Shown piece by piece: positions 26,673 through 35,079 of a stretch of 64,000 nucleotides of DNA (position 1 is its first letter; the number at the start of each line of letters is the position of its first letter). The notes below the pieces were generated by a model, which was not told the DNA's origin, did no database searches, and saw only the letters and a program-made list of their open reading frames with translations. The stretch is from DAIDKA01 sp036267975 (lineage in GTDB: Bacteria; Pseudomonadota; Gammaproteobacteria; Steroidobacterales; Steroidobacteraceae), in contig DATAVA010000015.1 of NCBI GenBank assembly GCA_036267975.1, positions 62,001 through 126,000 on the forward strand, written 5' to 3'. Made by a program: the position numbers and the translations under genes.

Positions 26673-27407
26673 TCATTCCGACTTGCGCACGTCGAGCACG
26701 ACGGCGGTGGCCAGCAGGAACCAGCTGATGAGCAGCGCGAAGTAGATCAGGTCGCGGATGTCGATGACCCCCCTGGAGATCGCTTCAAAGTGGGTCAGGA
26801 AGCCCAGCGAGGCCACCGCATCCACCAGGAACTGCGGCGCCCAGCCGCGGAAGGCATCGAGCACCAGCGGATACCCTGCAACCAGGAACACAAAGCACAG
26901 GGCGATGCCGACGATGAAGGCCACCACCGTGTTGCGTGTCAGGGCCGAGGCCAGCGAGCCGATGCTCAAAAAGCCGGCGGCCAGCAGTACGCTGCCGATA
27001 TAGGCGGCGAGGATGGCGCCGTTGTCGGGACTGCCGAGAAAATTGACGGTGATCCACATCGGGAAGGTCAGGGCCAACGCCAGGATGGTGAAAGCCCAGG
27101 CTGCCAGGAACTTGCCCACGACGGCCTGCCACAGTGTCACCGGCAGGGTCATCAACAGTTCAATGCTGCCGGTACGGCGTTCGTCCGCCCACAGTCGCAT
27201 GGAGATGGCCGGAATCAGGAACAGGAACAGCCACGGGTGATAGCTGAAGAAGACATTCAGATCCGCCTGTCCGCGTTCGTAGAAACCACCCAGGTAGAAG
27301 GTGAACAGGTTGGCCAGTATCAGGAAGATCAGCAAGAAGAGGTAGGCGAGCGGCGTCGCGAAATAACTGGCCAGCTCGCGGCGCATGATGATGGCGACAT
27401 TGCGCAT
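26673..27407 (-). CDS. ABC-2 type permease (GldF-like)
   Basis: This is a 244-residue membrane protein with six predicted transmembrane helices, beginning RRELASYFATPLAYLFL, which is characteristic of GldF/NosY-type ABC-2 permeases. It is nine bases after the ATPase gene. With the ATPase, GldG-like and DUF4340 proteins it would form a complete exporter-like complex in the inner membrane. Confidence 0.92.
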   Translation of the reverse strand: MRNVAIIMRRELASYFATPLAYLFLLIFLILANLFTFYLGGFYERGQADLNVFFSYHPWLFLFLIPAISMRLWADERRTGSIELLMTLPVTLWQAVVGKFLAAWAFTILALALTFPMWITVNFLGSPDNGAILAAYIGSVLLAAGFLSIGSLASALTRNTVVAFIVGIALCFVFLVAGYPLVLDAFRGWAPQFLVDAVASLGFLTHFEAISRGVIDIRDLIYFALLISWFLLATAVVLDVRKSE

Positions 27408-27416
27408 GTGCTGTGA

Positions 27417-28337
27417 CTACGCGGTAATGGTCCGGAAGACTTCATCGAGCCGCCCGGCTTCCAGGTGCAGCTCCTTGAGTACGATGCCCTGGCTGTTGGT
27501 CAGGGCCGACAGGGTTTCCAGCAGTGACGCCCCATCGCGGGGCAGCGCCGTGAGTCGCGCATCGCGCTCATTCACTTCCACGGCGGCCACCGACGGCAGC
27601 GCCGCCACTGCGGCGCGGGCCATGGCCAGCTGTTCTGGCCGACCCAGCTGCAGCGACACGGCGTTGTGGTAGCGCGAGCGCGCTGCCAGGCCATGCGGCG
27701 TGTCGTCGGCCACGATGCGGCCGCGCGCGATGATGATGGCGCGGGTACACACCGCTTCCACCTCTTCGAGGATATGGGTGGAAATGATCACGGTCTTGTC
27801 GCCGGCCATGTCATTGATGAGAGTGCGCACTTCATGCTTCTGGTTCGGGTCAAGGCCGTCGGTGGGTTCATCCAGTATCAGCACCGGTGGGTCATGCATG
27901 ATGGCCTGGGCCAGGCCCACGCGGCGCCGAAATCCCTTCGACAGCGTTTCGATGGTCTGGTTCAGAACACTCTGCAGCTGCAATCGCTCGATGGCCTTAT
28001 CAACCTGTGCGCGTGCCGCACCCTGCAGCCGCCGCAGATCCGCGATGAAGTCGAGGAAAACGCGCACCGTCATTTCGCCGTACGCGGGCGCGCCCTCGGG
28101 CAGATACCCCAGGCAGCTGCGCGCCGCGAGCGGATCGGTATCCACATCGTGACCACAGATGCTGGCGCTGCCGGAGCTGGGCGTGATGAAGCCGGCGAGC
28201 ATGCGCATGGTCGTGGTCTTGCCGGCACCATTCGGCCCGAGAAACCCGAGCACCTCGCCGGGTGAGGCCGTGAAGCTGACAGCGTCGACCACCGCGACGG
28301 TGCCATAACGCTTTGTCAGTGCTTCAGTCTTGATCAT
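27417..28337 (-). CDS. ABC transporter ATP-binding protein (GldA-like)
   Basis: This 306-residue ABC ATPase has Walker A GPNGAGKTT (34-42), signature LSKGFRRRVGLAQ, Walker B VLILDEPTDGLDP and the switch His in STHILEE. The C-terminal ~80 residues form the extension common in ABC-2 export ATPases. Its ATG overlaps the rhomboid stop (ATGA), so the rhomboid gene is the first gene of this operon. Substrate is unknown. Confidence 0.94.
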   Translation of the reverse strand: MIKTEALTKRYGTVAVVDAVSFTASPGEVLGFLGPNGAGKTTTMRMLAGFITPSSGSASICGHDVDTDPLAARSCLGYLPEGAPAYGEMTVRVFLDFIADLRRLQGAARAQVDKAIERLQLQSVLNQTIETLSKGFRRRVGLAQAIMHDPPVLILDEPTDGLDPNQKHEVRTLINDMAGDKTVIISTHILEEVEAVCTRAIIIARGRIVADDTPHGLAARSRYHNAVSLQLGRPEQLAMARAAVAALPSVAAVEVNERDARLTALPRDGASLLETLSALTNSQGIVLKELHLEAGRLDEVFRTITA

Positions 28338-28939
28338 CGCTTCGCCATGCCATCGGTTGCACGCCAGAAAAGTATCACTGCTGCGGCACCTAACATGCCA
28401 CCCAGGTGCGCGAAGTGCGCGACGCCCGCCTGATTACCGGTGACCCCCAGGAACACCTCAAGCAGTGCGTATAGTGTAACGAAAGCCCAGGCGGGAAGGG
28501 GGATGGGCGGGAAAAGCAGCATGATGCGCACGCGTGGGAAATACATGGCGAACGCCAGCAGCAGACCGAAGATGCCGCCTGATGCGCCCAGCGTCGCCGC
28601 ATCGGAGTGCTGGAACACTGACACCGTAATTTGCGTCACGGCCGCGGCCACCACGCAGACAAAATAGAAGACCGTGTAGCGTGGGCTGCCCCAGTACCGC
28701 TCCAGCGGCGTGCCGAACATGTACAGGGCGAACATGTTAAAAAGAATATGCAGAAAGTCACTGTGCAAGAAAGCATAGGTGACAATCTGCCAGGGTTGAA
28801 ACAAAGTTCCTGGCGGCCACAGGGCGAACCATTGCACGGACCATTGCACCCACAGCGGGCCGGCCAGCTGTTGCAGCAGGAACACGCCCACATTGGTGAG
28901 CAGCAGGGCCAGGGTAACCGGCGGTAGTTTCGAGAGCAT
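28334..28939 (-). CDS. Rhomboid family intramembrane serine protease
   Basis: This is a 201-residue polytopic membrane protein with the rhomboid signature: catalytic Ser in GASGGIFG, catalytic His in VAHFAHLGG and the HSDFLHILFNMFALYMFG segment of the second helix. It should cleave transmembrane helices in the inner membrane. I start at the ATG at 28939 because the upstream extension has no similarity and would cross the lysE-family gene. The overlap with the ABC ATPase start suggests that the protease may process a component or cargo of that transporter. Confidence 0.93.
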   Translation of the reverse strand: MLSKLPPVTLALLLTNVGVFLLQQLAGPLWVQWSVQWFALWPPGTLFQPWQIVTYAFLHSDFLHILFNMFALYMFGTPLERYWGSPRYTVFYFVCVVAAAVTQITVSVFQHSDAATLGASGGIFGLLLAFAMYFPRVRIMLLFPPIPLPAWAFVTLYALLEVFLGVTGNQAGVAHFAHLGGMLGAAAVILFWRATDGMAKR

Positions 28940-28956
28940 GCGCCATCTTAACGCCG

Positions 28957-29544
28957 TTACGCGACCATCATGGCACCGGTCGCGGCCAGCGCTACGGCCA
29001 TCACCCAGTTGAAGATGCGGCGTGCGCGGGGCCGCTTCAGCGCGAGCCCCAGGGAACTGCCGAATATCGCCCACGCGCTAATGCAAGGCAGATTGACGAT
29101 GGCAACGATGGCGGTTACGTAGCTGCTGGCCAGGACCGGCCCCAGCTGCGGCGGCAGGAACAGAGTCGCCGCCGTGACCGAAATGACCCAGGCCTTGGGG
29201 TTCACGAACTGGAACGTCGCAGCTTCGGCGAAGGTGACGGGTCTGCCGGCACGGCCGGTGGCGGGTCCCGCAGCGCGCAGCAACTGCCAACCCAGATATA
29301 CCAGGTAGGCGGCGCCGACCCATTTCAGGGCGTCTTGGATCTGCGGCCAGCGCGTGAAGAGGATGCCGAGGCCACCGCACACCGCCGCCACCTGCACCCC
29401 GAAACCGCACGAGACGCCCAGGATATGCGGCACCGTGCGGCGCAAGCCGAAGTGGGCGCCAGCAGCCGTCAGCATCACGTTGTTTGGTCCGGGAGTGATG
29501 GACATGACGAATGCATAGGTCGCGCAGGGCAGGGGATCTAGCAT
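28957..29544 (-). CDS. LysE/RhtB family exporter
   Basis: This is a 195-residue inner-membrane protein with six hydrophobic segments and the LysE/RhtB hallmark ITPGPNN near residue 17, followed by GAHFGLRR. The family exports amino acids and related small metabolites. It precedes the rhomboid gene by 17 bases on the same strand and diverges from the acetoacetyl-CoA synthetase-like gene. The substrate cannot be predicted from sequence. Confidence 0.92.
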   Translation of the reverse strand: MLDPLPCATYAFVMSITPGPNNVMLTAAGAHFGLRRTVPHILGVSCGFGVQVAAVCGGLGILFTRWPQIQDALKWVGAAYLVYLGWQLLRAAGPATGRAGRPVTFAEAATFQFVNPKAWVISVTAATLFLPPQLGPVLASSYVTAIVAIVNLPCISAWAIFGSSLGLALKRPRARRIFNWVMAVALAATGAMMVA

Positions 29545-29633
29545 GCTTTGGCTTCCGGCAATAGCGTCAGTATGCCCGGACCCTTTATGCTTAGGGGCTG
29601 GCCGTCCCGGTCATTTTCTGAGTATGGCTCGAC

Positions 29634-31649
29634 ATGGTTAAAGAGGGTGATCTGCTGTGGACTCCGGACCCCGCATGGGTGGCGGCTTGCAACCTGACAC
29701 ACTTCATGAAGTGGCTGCAGGAGCATCGGGGGCTGAGCTTCGGCGATTATCCGGACCTGTGGCGCTGGTCCACCTCGGATCTCGAGGGGTTCTGGGGCGC
29801 GCTGTGGGAGTACTGCGATGTGCGTCCATCGGCACCTTACGAGCGGGTGCTGGGTCGCAGCGAGATGCCGGGGGCCGACTGGTTTCCGGGTGCCCGGTTG
29901 AACTATGCGGAACATGCGCTGCGTTTTGAGCGCCCCGGCGCGACTGCGCTGTTCTATCTGAACGAGCGCGCGCCCCTGAAATCCATGAGCTGGGAGGAAC
30001 TGGGCGGCGCGGTGCGCATCCTCGCGACCCAGCTGCGCCGCCTCGGCGTGGTGCCGGGGGATCGCGTGGCGGCCTACCTGCCGAACTCACCGCACGCCAT
30101 CATCGCCATGCTGGCCACTACCAGCATCGGGGCGATCTGGACCAGCTGCGGTCCGGATTTCGGAACGCGCGGCGTGCTGGACCGTTTCACGCAGCTCACC
30201 CCCAAGGTGCTGTTCTGCGTGGATGGCTACCAGTACGCCGGCAAGCCTTTCAATCGGCGCCCGGAAGTGGCGCAGATCGTGGCCGGCCTTGATTCGCTCG
30301 AGCAGGTGGTGTGCCTGCCGTATCTGAGTACCGAAGACCGCACGCCTTTTTCCAAGCCAACCGTGTTCTGGGACGACCTGCTGGCCGCGCGCCCGGTGCC
30401 GAAGTCGGAGTTCAAGTTCGAGCAGGTGCCGTTTTCGCATCCGCTGTGGATACTGTTTTCCTCGGGCACGACCGGATTGCCGAAGGCCATCGTCCACAGT
30501 CAGGGCGGCATTCTGCTGGAGCAGTTGAAGGCCTTCAATTTCCAGATGGACATGAAACCCGGTGAGCGTCTGTTCTTCTACACGACCACCGGCTGGATGA
30601 TGTGGAACTTCCTGGCGAGCGCGCTGCTCAAGGAGGTTGTCCCGGTGCTGTACGACGGCAGTCTTATGTATCCGGAACCTGATTCGCTGTGGCGCATGTA
30701 CGAAGAGACGCAGGCCGTCGTCATCGGCGCCAATCCCGGCTATGTCACGCTGCTGCAGAAGGCCGGCGTGGTGCCGAAGAGCAAATTCAAGCTGCCGCAT
30801 CTGCGGATTGCGATGCTGGCCGGTTCACCCGTGACGCCGGAAGTCATGGAATGGTTTTACCTGAACGTCAAGGACAGCATGATGGTGCAGAATGGCAGTG
30901 GCGGCACTGACATCTGTTCGGGATTCATCGGCGGCGTGCCCGTCCTGCCGGTGCGCGCGGGCGAGATGCAGGCGCCGCTGCTGGGAGTGGCGGTCGCGGC
31001 TTTCAATAGCGAAGGCAAGAGCGTCGTCAATGAAGTCGGCGAGATGGTGGTCACCCGGCCGCTGCCGTCCATGCCGGTGTTCCTGTGGGGCGATCAGGAT
31101 TTCAAGCGCTACAAGGAGTCCTATTTCGACGAATTCCCCGGGGTGTGGCGCCAGGGCGACTTCTTCCGCATCAATGAGCGCCTGGCCGGCTTCGTGCTGG
31201 GGCGCTCCGATGCCACGCTCAATCGTCACGGCGTGCGCATCGGCACCGCCGAGATCTATCGCTCCCTGGCGCTGCTGCCGGAAGTCGAGGACTCGCTCAT
31301 CGTCAATCTGGATATCGCCGGTGGCCGCTTCTTCATGCCGCTGTTCGTCAAACTGCGCGGCGGCCTTAAGCTGGATGCCGCCCTGATCGAGCGGATTCGT
31401 GCCAAGCTGCGTTCGGAATACTCCCCGCGTCACGTGCCGGACATCATCTACCAGGTTGCCGATATCCCCTACACCCTGACGGGCAAGCGGATGGAGGTAC
31501 CGGTGCGGCGCATACTTGCCGGTGTGCCGCTCGCCAAGGCCGCCAATCGCGATGCCGTCGCGAACCCGGCGGCGCTGGACTACTTTGTCGAGTACGCGCG
31601 CACGCAAACTGACTATCCACTGGCCGAGGCGGTGGGTAAGAGCGCTTGA
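29634..31649 (+). CDS. Acetoacetate-CoA ligase (acetoacetyl-CoA synthetase)
   Basis: This is a 671-residue adenylate-forming enzyme. AMP-binding motifs are LFSSGTTGLPKAIVHS (about 280), YTTTGWMMWN and a C-terminal TGKRMEVPVRR with the catalytic Lys. The N-terminal ACAS_N-like region (FMKWLQEH, YPDLWRWS, WFPGARLNYAEH) is typical of acetoacetyl-CoA synthetases rather than acetyl-CoA synthetases. It would activate acetoacetate or another beta-keto acid with ATP and CoA. Neighbours are aldehyde and alcohol dehydrogenases, so a bulkier keto acid from aromatic side-chain breakdown is possible. Confidence 0.9.
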   Translation: MVKEGDLLWTPDPAWVAACNLTHFMKWLQEHRGLSFGDYPDLWRWSTSDLEGFWGALWEYCDVRPSAPYERVLGRSEMPGADWFPGARLNYAEHALRFERPGATALFYLNERAPLKSMSWEELGGAVRILATQLRRLGVVPGDRVAAYLPNSPHAIIAMLATTSIGAIWTSCGPDFGTRGVLDRFTQLTPKVLFCVDGYQYAGKPFNRRPEVAQIVAGLDSLEQVVCLPYLSTEDRTPFSKPTVFWDDLLAARPVPKSEFKFEQVPFSHPLWILFSSGTTGLPKAIVHSQGGILLEQLKAFNFQMDMKPGERLFFYTTTGWMMWNFLASALLKEVVPVLYDGSLMYPEPDSLWRMYEETQAVVIGANPGYVTLLQKAGVVPKSKFKLPHLRIAMLAGSPVTPEVMEWFYLNVKDSMMVQNGSGGTDICSGFIGGVPVLPVRAGEMQAPLLGVAVAAFNSEGKSVVNEVGEMVVTRPLPSMPVFLWGDQDFKRYKESYFDEFPGVWRQGDFFRINERLAGFVLGRSDATLNRHGVRIGTAEIYRSLALLPEVEDSLIVNLDIAGGRFFMPLFVKLRGGLKLDAALIERIRAKLRSEYSPRHVPDIIYQVADIPYTLTGKRMEVPVRRILAGVPLAKAANRDAVANPAALDYFVEYARTQTDYPLAEAVGKSA

Positions 31650-31700
31650 CGGCGCAGATTATGGGTTCCTAAGCTGTCCGGGCCAAATGGAGAGTGCGCG

Positions 31701-33155
31701 ATGGAAGAGATAAAACTGCTGATCGGTGATCGCGATGTGGCCGCCAAAGGCGCTGCGACCTTCAATCGGCTCAACCCGCTGTCCGGTGAAGTCGCAACCC
31801 GGGCTGCGGCGGCGCAGGTGGAAGACGCTGTGGCCGCTGCCGAAGCTGCAGCCAAAGCTTTCCCGGCTTGGTCGGCGCTCGGCCCCAATGCGCGGCGCGC
31901 GAAACTCAACACGGCGGCTGATCTGCTCGAAGCGCGCGCCGCCCAGTTCGCGACGCTGATGATGGCCGAGACCGGCTGCACCAATGGCTGGGGCCACTTC
32001 AATGTTCACTTCGGCGCCATGATCCTGCGCGAAGCGGCGGCGATGACCACGCAGATCACCGGCGAGGTCGTGCCCTCGGACGTGCCCGGCATGATCGCCA
32101 TGGCCATCCGTCAGCCCGTGGGCGTGTGTCTGGGCATAGCGCCGTGGAACGCGCCCGTCATTCTCGGTGTGCGTTCCATCGCGATGCCCCTGGCCTGCGG
32201 GAACACGGTGGTGCTGAAAGCTTCCGAGGTCTGTCCGGCGACCCATCGCCTCATCGGTGCGGTGCTCAAGGAGGCTGGCCTGGGCGAGGGCGTGGTGAAT
32301 GTCATTACGCACGATGCCAAGGACGCCGCAACCGTGTCCGAAGCCCTCATCGCGCACCCGGCTGTGCGGCGGGTGAACTTCACCGGCTCGAGCCGGGTGG
32401 GGAGAATCGTGGCCCAGACGGGCGCCAAGTATTTGAAACCGGTGTTGTTGGAGTTAGGGGGCAAGGCGCCGCTGATCGTTCTGGAGGATGCGGATATCGA
32501 CGCGGCGGTGAGTGCCACGGTATTCGGTGCGTTTGCCAACTCCGGCCAGATCTGCATGTCCACCGAGCGGGTGGTCGTGCACGAAAAGATCGCCGATGAA
32601 TTTGCCGCGAAGCTCGCCAAGCGGGTCGCCGCTCTGCCCGCGGGCGATCCGCGCGAAGGCGAGGTTGTGTTGGGCTCCGTCGTCGGCCGGCCGACGGTGG
32701 AGCATGTGGAGAAGCTCGTGGCGGCCGCCGTGGCCCAGGGCGCCAAAGTGCTAGTCGGCGGGGAGAAGTCCGCGAACACCTTGATGAAGGGTGTGGTCGT
32801 GGACCACGTGACCCAGAAGATGGCGCTGTTCCGGGAAGAGACCTTCGGGCCCCACGTATCGATCATCCGCGTGAAGTCCGCCGATGAAGCCGTTACGGTG
32901 GCCAATGACACCGAATACGGGCTGTCCTCGGCGATTTTCACGCGTGACATCGCCAAGGGGCTGGAACTGGCGAAGCGCATCGACGCGGGCATCACGCATA
33001 TCAACTCACCCACGGTGCAGGATGAGGCGCAGATGCCCTTCGGTGGCGTGAAGTCATCCGGCTATGGCCGCTTCGGCGGCCGCGCCGGCGTCGCCGAGTT
33101 CACGGAGCTGCGCTGGATCACGATTCAGACCACGCCGCGCCACTACCCCTTCTAA
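31701..33155 (+). CDS. Aldehyde dehydrogenase, vanillin dehydrogenase-like
   Basis: This is a 484-residue ALDH with catalytic Cys in NSGQICMST and Glu in LLELGGKAP. The pattern of the middle region (GMIAMAIRQPVGVCLGIAPWNAPVILGVRS, given here in parts) resembles benzaldehyde, salicylaldehyde and vanillin dehydrogenases. It would oxidise an aromatic aldehyde such as vanillin to the acid. A GGAGAG is about eight bases before the ATG. The SDR gene starts 18 bases after it, so they are co-transcribed. Confidence 0.88.
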   Translation: MEEIKLLIGDRDVAAKGAATFNRLNPLSGEVATRAAAAQVEDAVAAAEAAAKAFPAWSALGPNARRAKLNTAADLLEARAAQFATLMMAETGCTNGWGHFNVHFGAMILREAAAMTTQITGEVVPSDVPGMIAMAIRQPVGVCLGIAPWNAPVILGVRSIAMPLACGNTVVLKASEVCPATHRLIGAVLKEAGLGEGVVNVITHDAKDAATVSEALIAHPAVRRVNFTGSSRVGRIVAQTGAKYLKPVLLELGGKAPLIVLEDADIDAAVSATVFGAFANSGQICMSTERVVVHEKIADEFAAKLAKRVAALPAGDPREGEVVLGSVVGRPTVEHVEKLVAAAVAQGAKVLVGGEKSANTLMKGVVVDHVTQKMALFREETFGPHVSIIRVKSADEAVTVANDTEYGLSSAIFTRDIAKGLELAKRIDAGITHINSPTVQDEAQMPFGGVKSSGYGRFGGRAGVAEFTELRWITIQTTPRHYPF

Positions 33156-33173
33156 CCGCATCGAGAGGCAACC

Positions 33174-33947
33174 ATGGATCTTCACCTTCGTGGCCGCAAG
33201 GCCATCGTCACCGGTGCGACCAAAGGTATCGGACTGGCCATCGCACGGATGCTCGCGGACGAGGGCGTCGATCTGGCGATTTGTGCCCGTACCGCCGCCG
33301 ATGTGCGCACCACTGTGCAGGAACTGGCCGGCAAGGGCATCAAGGCTTACGGCGATGCCGTGGATGTGCAGGATCGCGAGGCCTACACCCACTGGATCGG
33401 CTCGGCCTGCGAGCGGCTCGGCGGTCTGGATATATTCGTGTCCAATACCACCGGAACGCCCGGGATCCCAGGCGAGCCGGGCTGGAAGGCGACCTTTGAG
33501 ATCGATCTGATGGGTGCGGTGCGCGGCGTGGAGACCTCGCTTCCCTACCTGCGCAAGTCCACATCGGGTGCGGTGGTACTCATCGGCAGCATTTCCGGTG
33601 TGATATCGAAGGTGATTCCCGCGCCGGGCGCCTTCTCCTACGGGGCCGGCAAGGCCGCATTGATTGCCTACGGCGCAATGCTCAGCAAGCAGGTGGCCAA
33701 GGAGGGGATCCGCGTGAACACCGTATCGCCGGGGCCGATCTACTTTGAAGGTGGCCCCTGGGACCGCATCAGGCAGAAAGCACCCACCTTGCTCGCGGAT
33801 GCCGAGGCGCACTGCGTGATCGGCCGACTCGGCCGCCCGGACGACATCGCGGCCGCGGTCGTGTTTCTCGCCAGCCCCGTTTCCGGATTCACCGTAGGCC
33901 AAAACCTACACGTTGACGGCGGATATATGGAGCACATCGCCTTTTGA
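33174..33947 (+). CDS. Short-chain dehydrogenase/reductase
   Basis: This is a classical 257-residue SDR. The cofactor motif TGATKGIG is at residues 13-20, the active-site Ser is in GSISG, and the Tyr/Lys pair in SYGAGKA. The C-terminus VDGGYMEHIAF resembles SDRs that act on ring or side-chain alcohols of aromatic and steroid compounds. A consensus GAGAGG lies before the ATG. It sits between the vanillin-type ALDH and the AraC regulator; the substrate is not determined. Confidence 0.9.
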   Translation: MDLHLRGRKAIVTGATKGIGLAIARMLADEGVDLAICARTAADVRTTVQELAGKGIKAYGDAVDVQDREAYTHWIGSACERLGGLDIFVSNTTGTPGIPGEPGWKATFEIDLMGAVRGVETSLPYLRKSTSGAVVLIGSISGVISKVIPAPGAFSYGAGKAALIAYGAMLSKQVAKEGIRVNTVSPGPIYFEGGPWDRIRQKAPTLLADAEAHCVIGRLGRPDDIAAAVVFLASPVSGFTVGQNLHVDGGYMEHIAF

Positions 33948-33997
33948 AATCTGCGAGTTTGAAAGACATCGGCGGAACTGCCGGAGTAGGGGTCGCA

Positions 33998-34999
33998 ATG
34001 GACCTGCGCAAAATGCTTTCTACTGACAGCGTGCTGCCGCGCAGGCGCGTGGCGTTCTGGAACGACGCGGCCTGCGATTCGCTGACGCCGCAGAGCGCCG
34101 AACCGATCAATCCGCACACGTTTTCGGGCCGACTGATCCGCGCAGATATCGGCGACCTGCGCTTCGTCGAGTTCAACTCCGACGCCGCCGTCGTGCGGCA
34201 TTCGCGCGCGCACATTGCGCGGGCCACTGAGGCGAATTACCTGGTCCGCTTCCAGCTCGGAAGCGAGAGCGTATGTTCGCAGGGCGGCGCTGACGTGCAC
34301 CTGCAACCGGGGGATTTTTCGCTTTGTGACAGCGCTCGGCCTTACCAGCTGGTCTTCGGGAATCCGGTCTCGATCCTCACTCTGCGAGTCACCAAGAAGA
34401 TTTTGCAGCGCTATGTGGGCAGTCCGGACAGGCTGGTAAGTGTTCCGGTGCGCGGCAGTTCGGGCCCCGGCTCGCTGGCCTCGCGGGTGATTCGCGAAAT
34501 CTGGCAGGCATCGGAAGAAGCCGTGCAGCCCGCCGTGGCGCCGCGGGTGGCGAACGTGGTGCTGGAGCTCATCGCCAGCGCGTATGTCGGTGTCGGACGG
34601 GCACATGTGGATCGCTCCTGCCTCGGCACGGCATTGCGCCTGCGCATCCTGGATTTCATCGATCAATCGTTGTGCAATCCGGATCTGTCCCCGGTGCTGA
34701 TCGCGCAGGCGCTGAAGATTTCAATTCGCCATGTGCACCGGTTGTTCGCCCAGGACGGCGACAGTGTGGCGCGCTACATACGCCGCCGCCGCCTGGCCAA
34801 GTGTCGCGCGGCGCTGGCGGACCCACTGCTGGCCGGGCTCAGCCTCACACATATCTCGGCCGAGTTTGGCTTCAGATCCTTGCCGCATTTCTCACGGGTC
34901 TTTCGCGAAGAATTCAAGATGGCACCGAGTGACTTCCGTCGCGCGGAGACAACAGCAGACTTGTCGCCTATGGACAAGCCGGAGGTCGCTCGGCGGTAA
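33998..34999 (+). CDS. AraC-family transcriptional regulator
   Basis: The N-terminal half is an AraC-binding-like (FeaR/NahR-type) sensor domain with a cupin-like segment (HLQPGDFSLCDSARPY), and the last ~100 residues are a double helix-turn-helix: ISIRHVHRLFAQDG and ISAEFGFRSLPHFSRVFREEF. I start at the ATG at 33998, preceded by GGAG/GGGG purines. A TTG at 33944 overlapping the SDR stop (TTGA) would add 18 residues. Such regulators activate aromatic and alcohol degradation genes on binding a ligand. It stands between the ALDH-SDR pair and the TonB receptor gene, either of which could be its target. Confidence 0.92.
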   Translation: MDLRKMLSTDSVLPRRRVAFWNDAACDSLTPQSAEPINPHTFSGRLIRADIGDLRFVEFNSDAAVVRHSRAHIARATEANYLVRFQLGSESVCSQGGADVHLQPGDFSLCDSARPYQLVFGNPVSILTLRVTKKILQRYVGSPDRLVSVPVRGSSGPGSLASRVIREIWQASEEAVQPAVAPRVANVVLELIASAYVGVGRAHVDRSCLGTALRLRILDFIDQSLCNPDLSPVLIAQALKISIRHVHRLFAQDGDSVARYIRRRRLAKCRAALADPLLAGLSLTHISAEFGFRSLPHFSRVFREEFKMAPSDFRRAETTADLSPMDKPEVARR

Positions 35000-35079
35000 A
35001 CAGCTGATCGGGGTGTCCCCTATGATGCGCGCGCAAGGTTGTTTATCCGCGCGAGAAGAATTCAATTGGGGGGTGTCTC

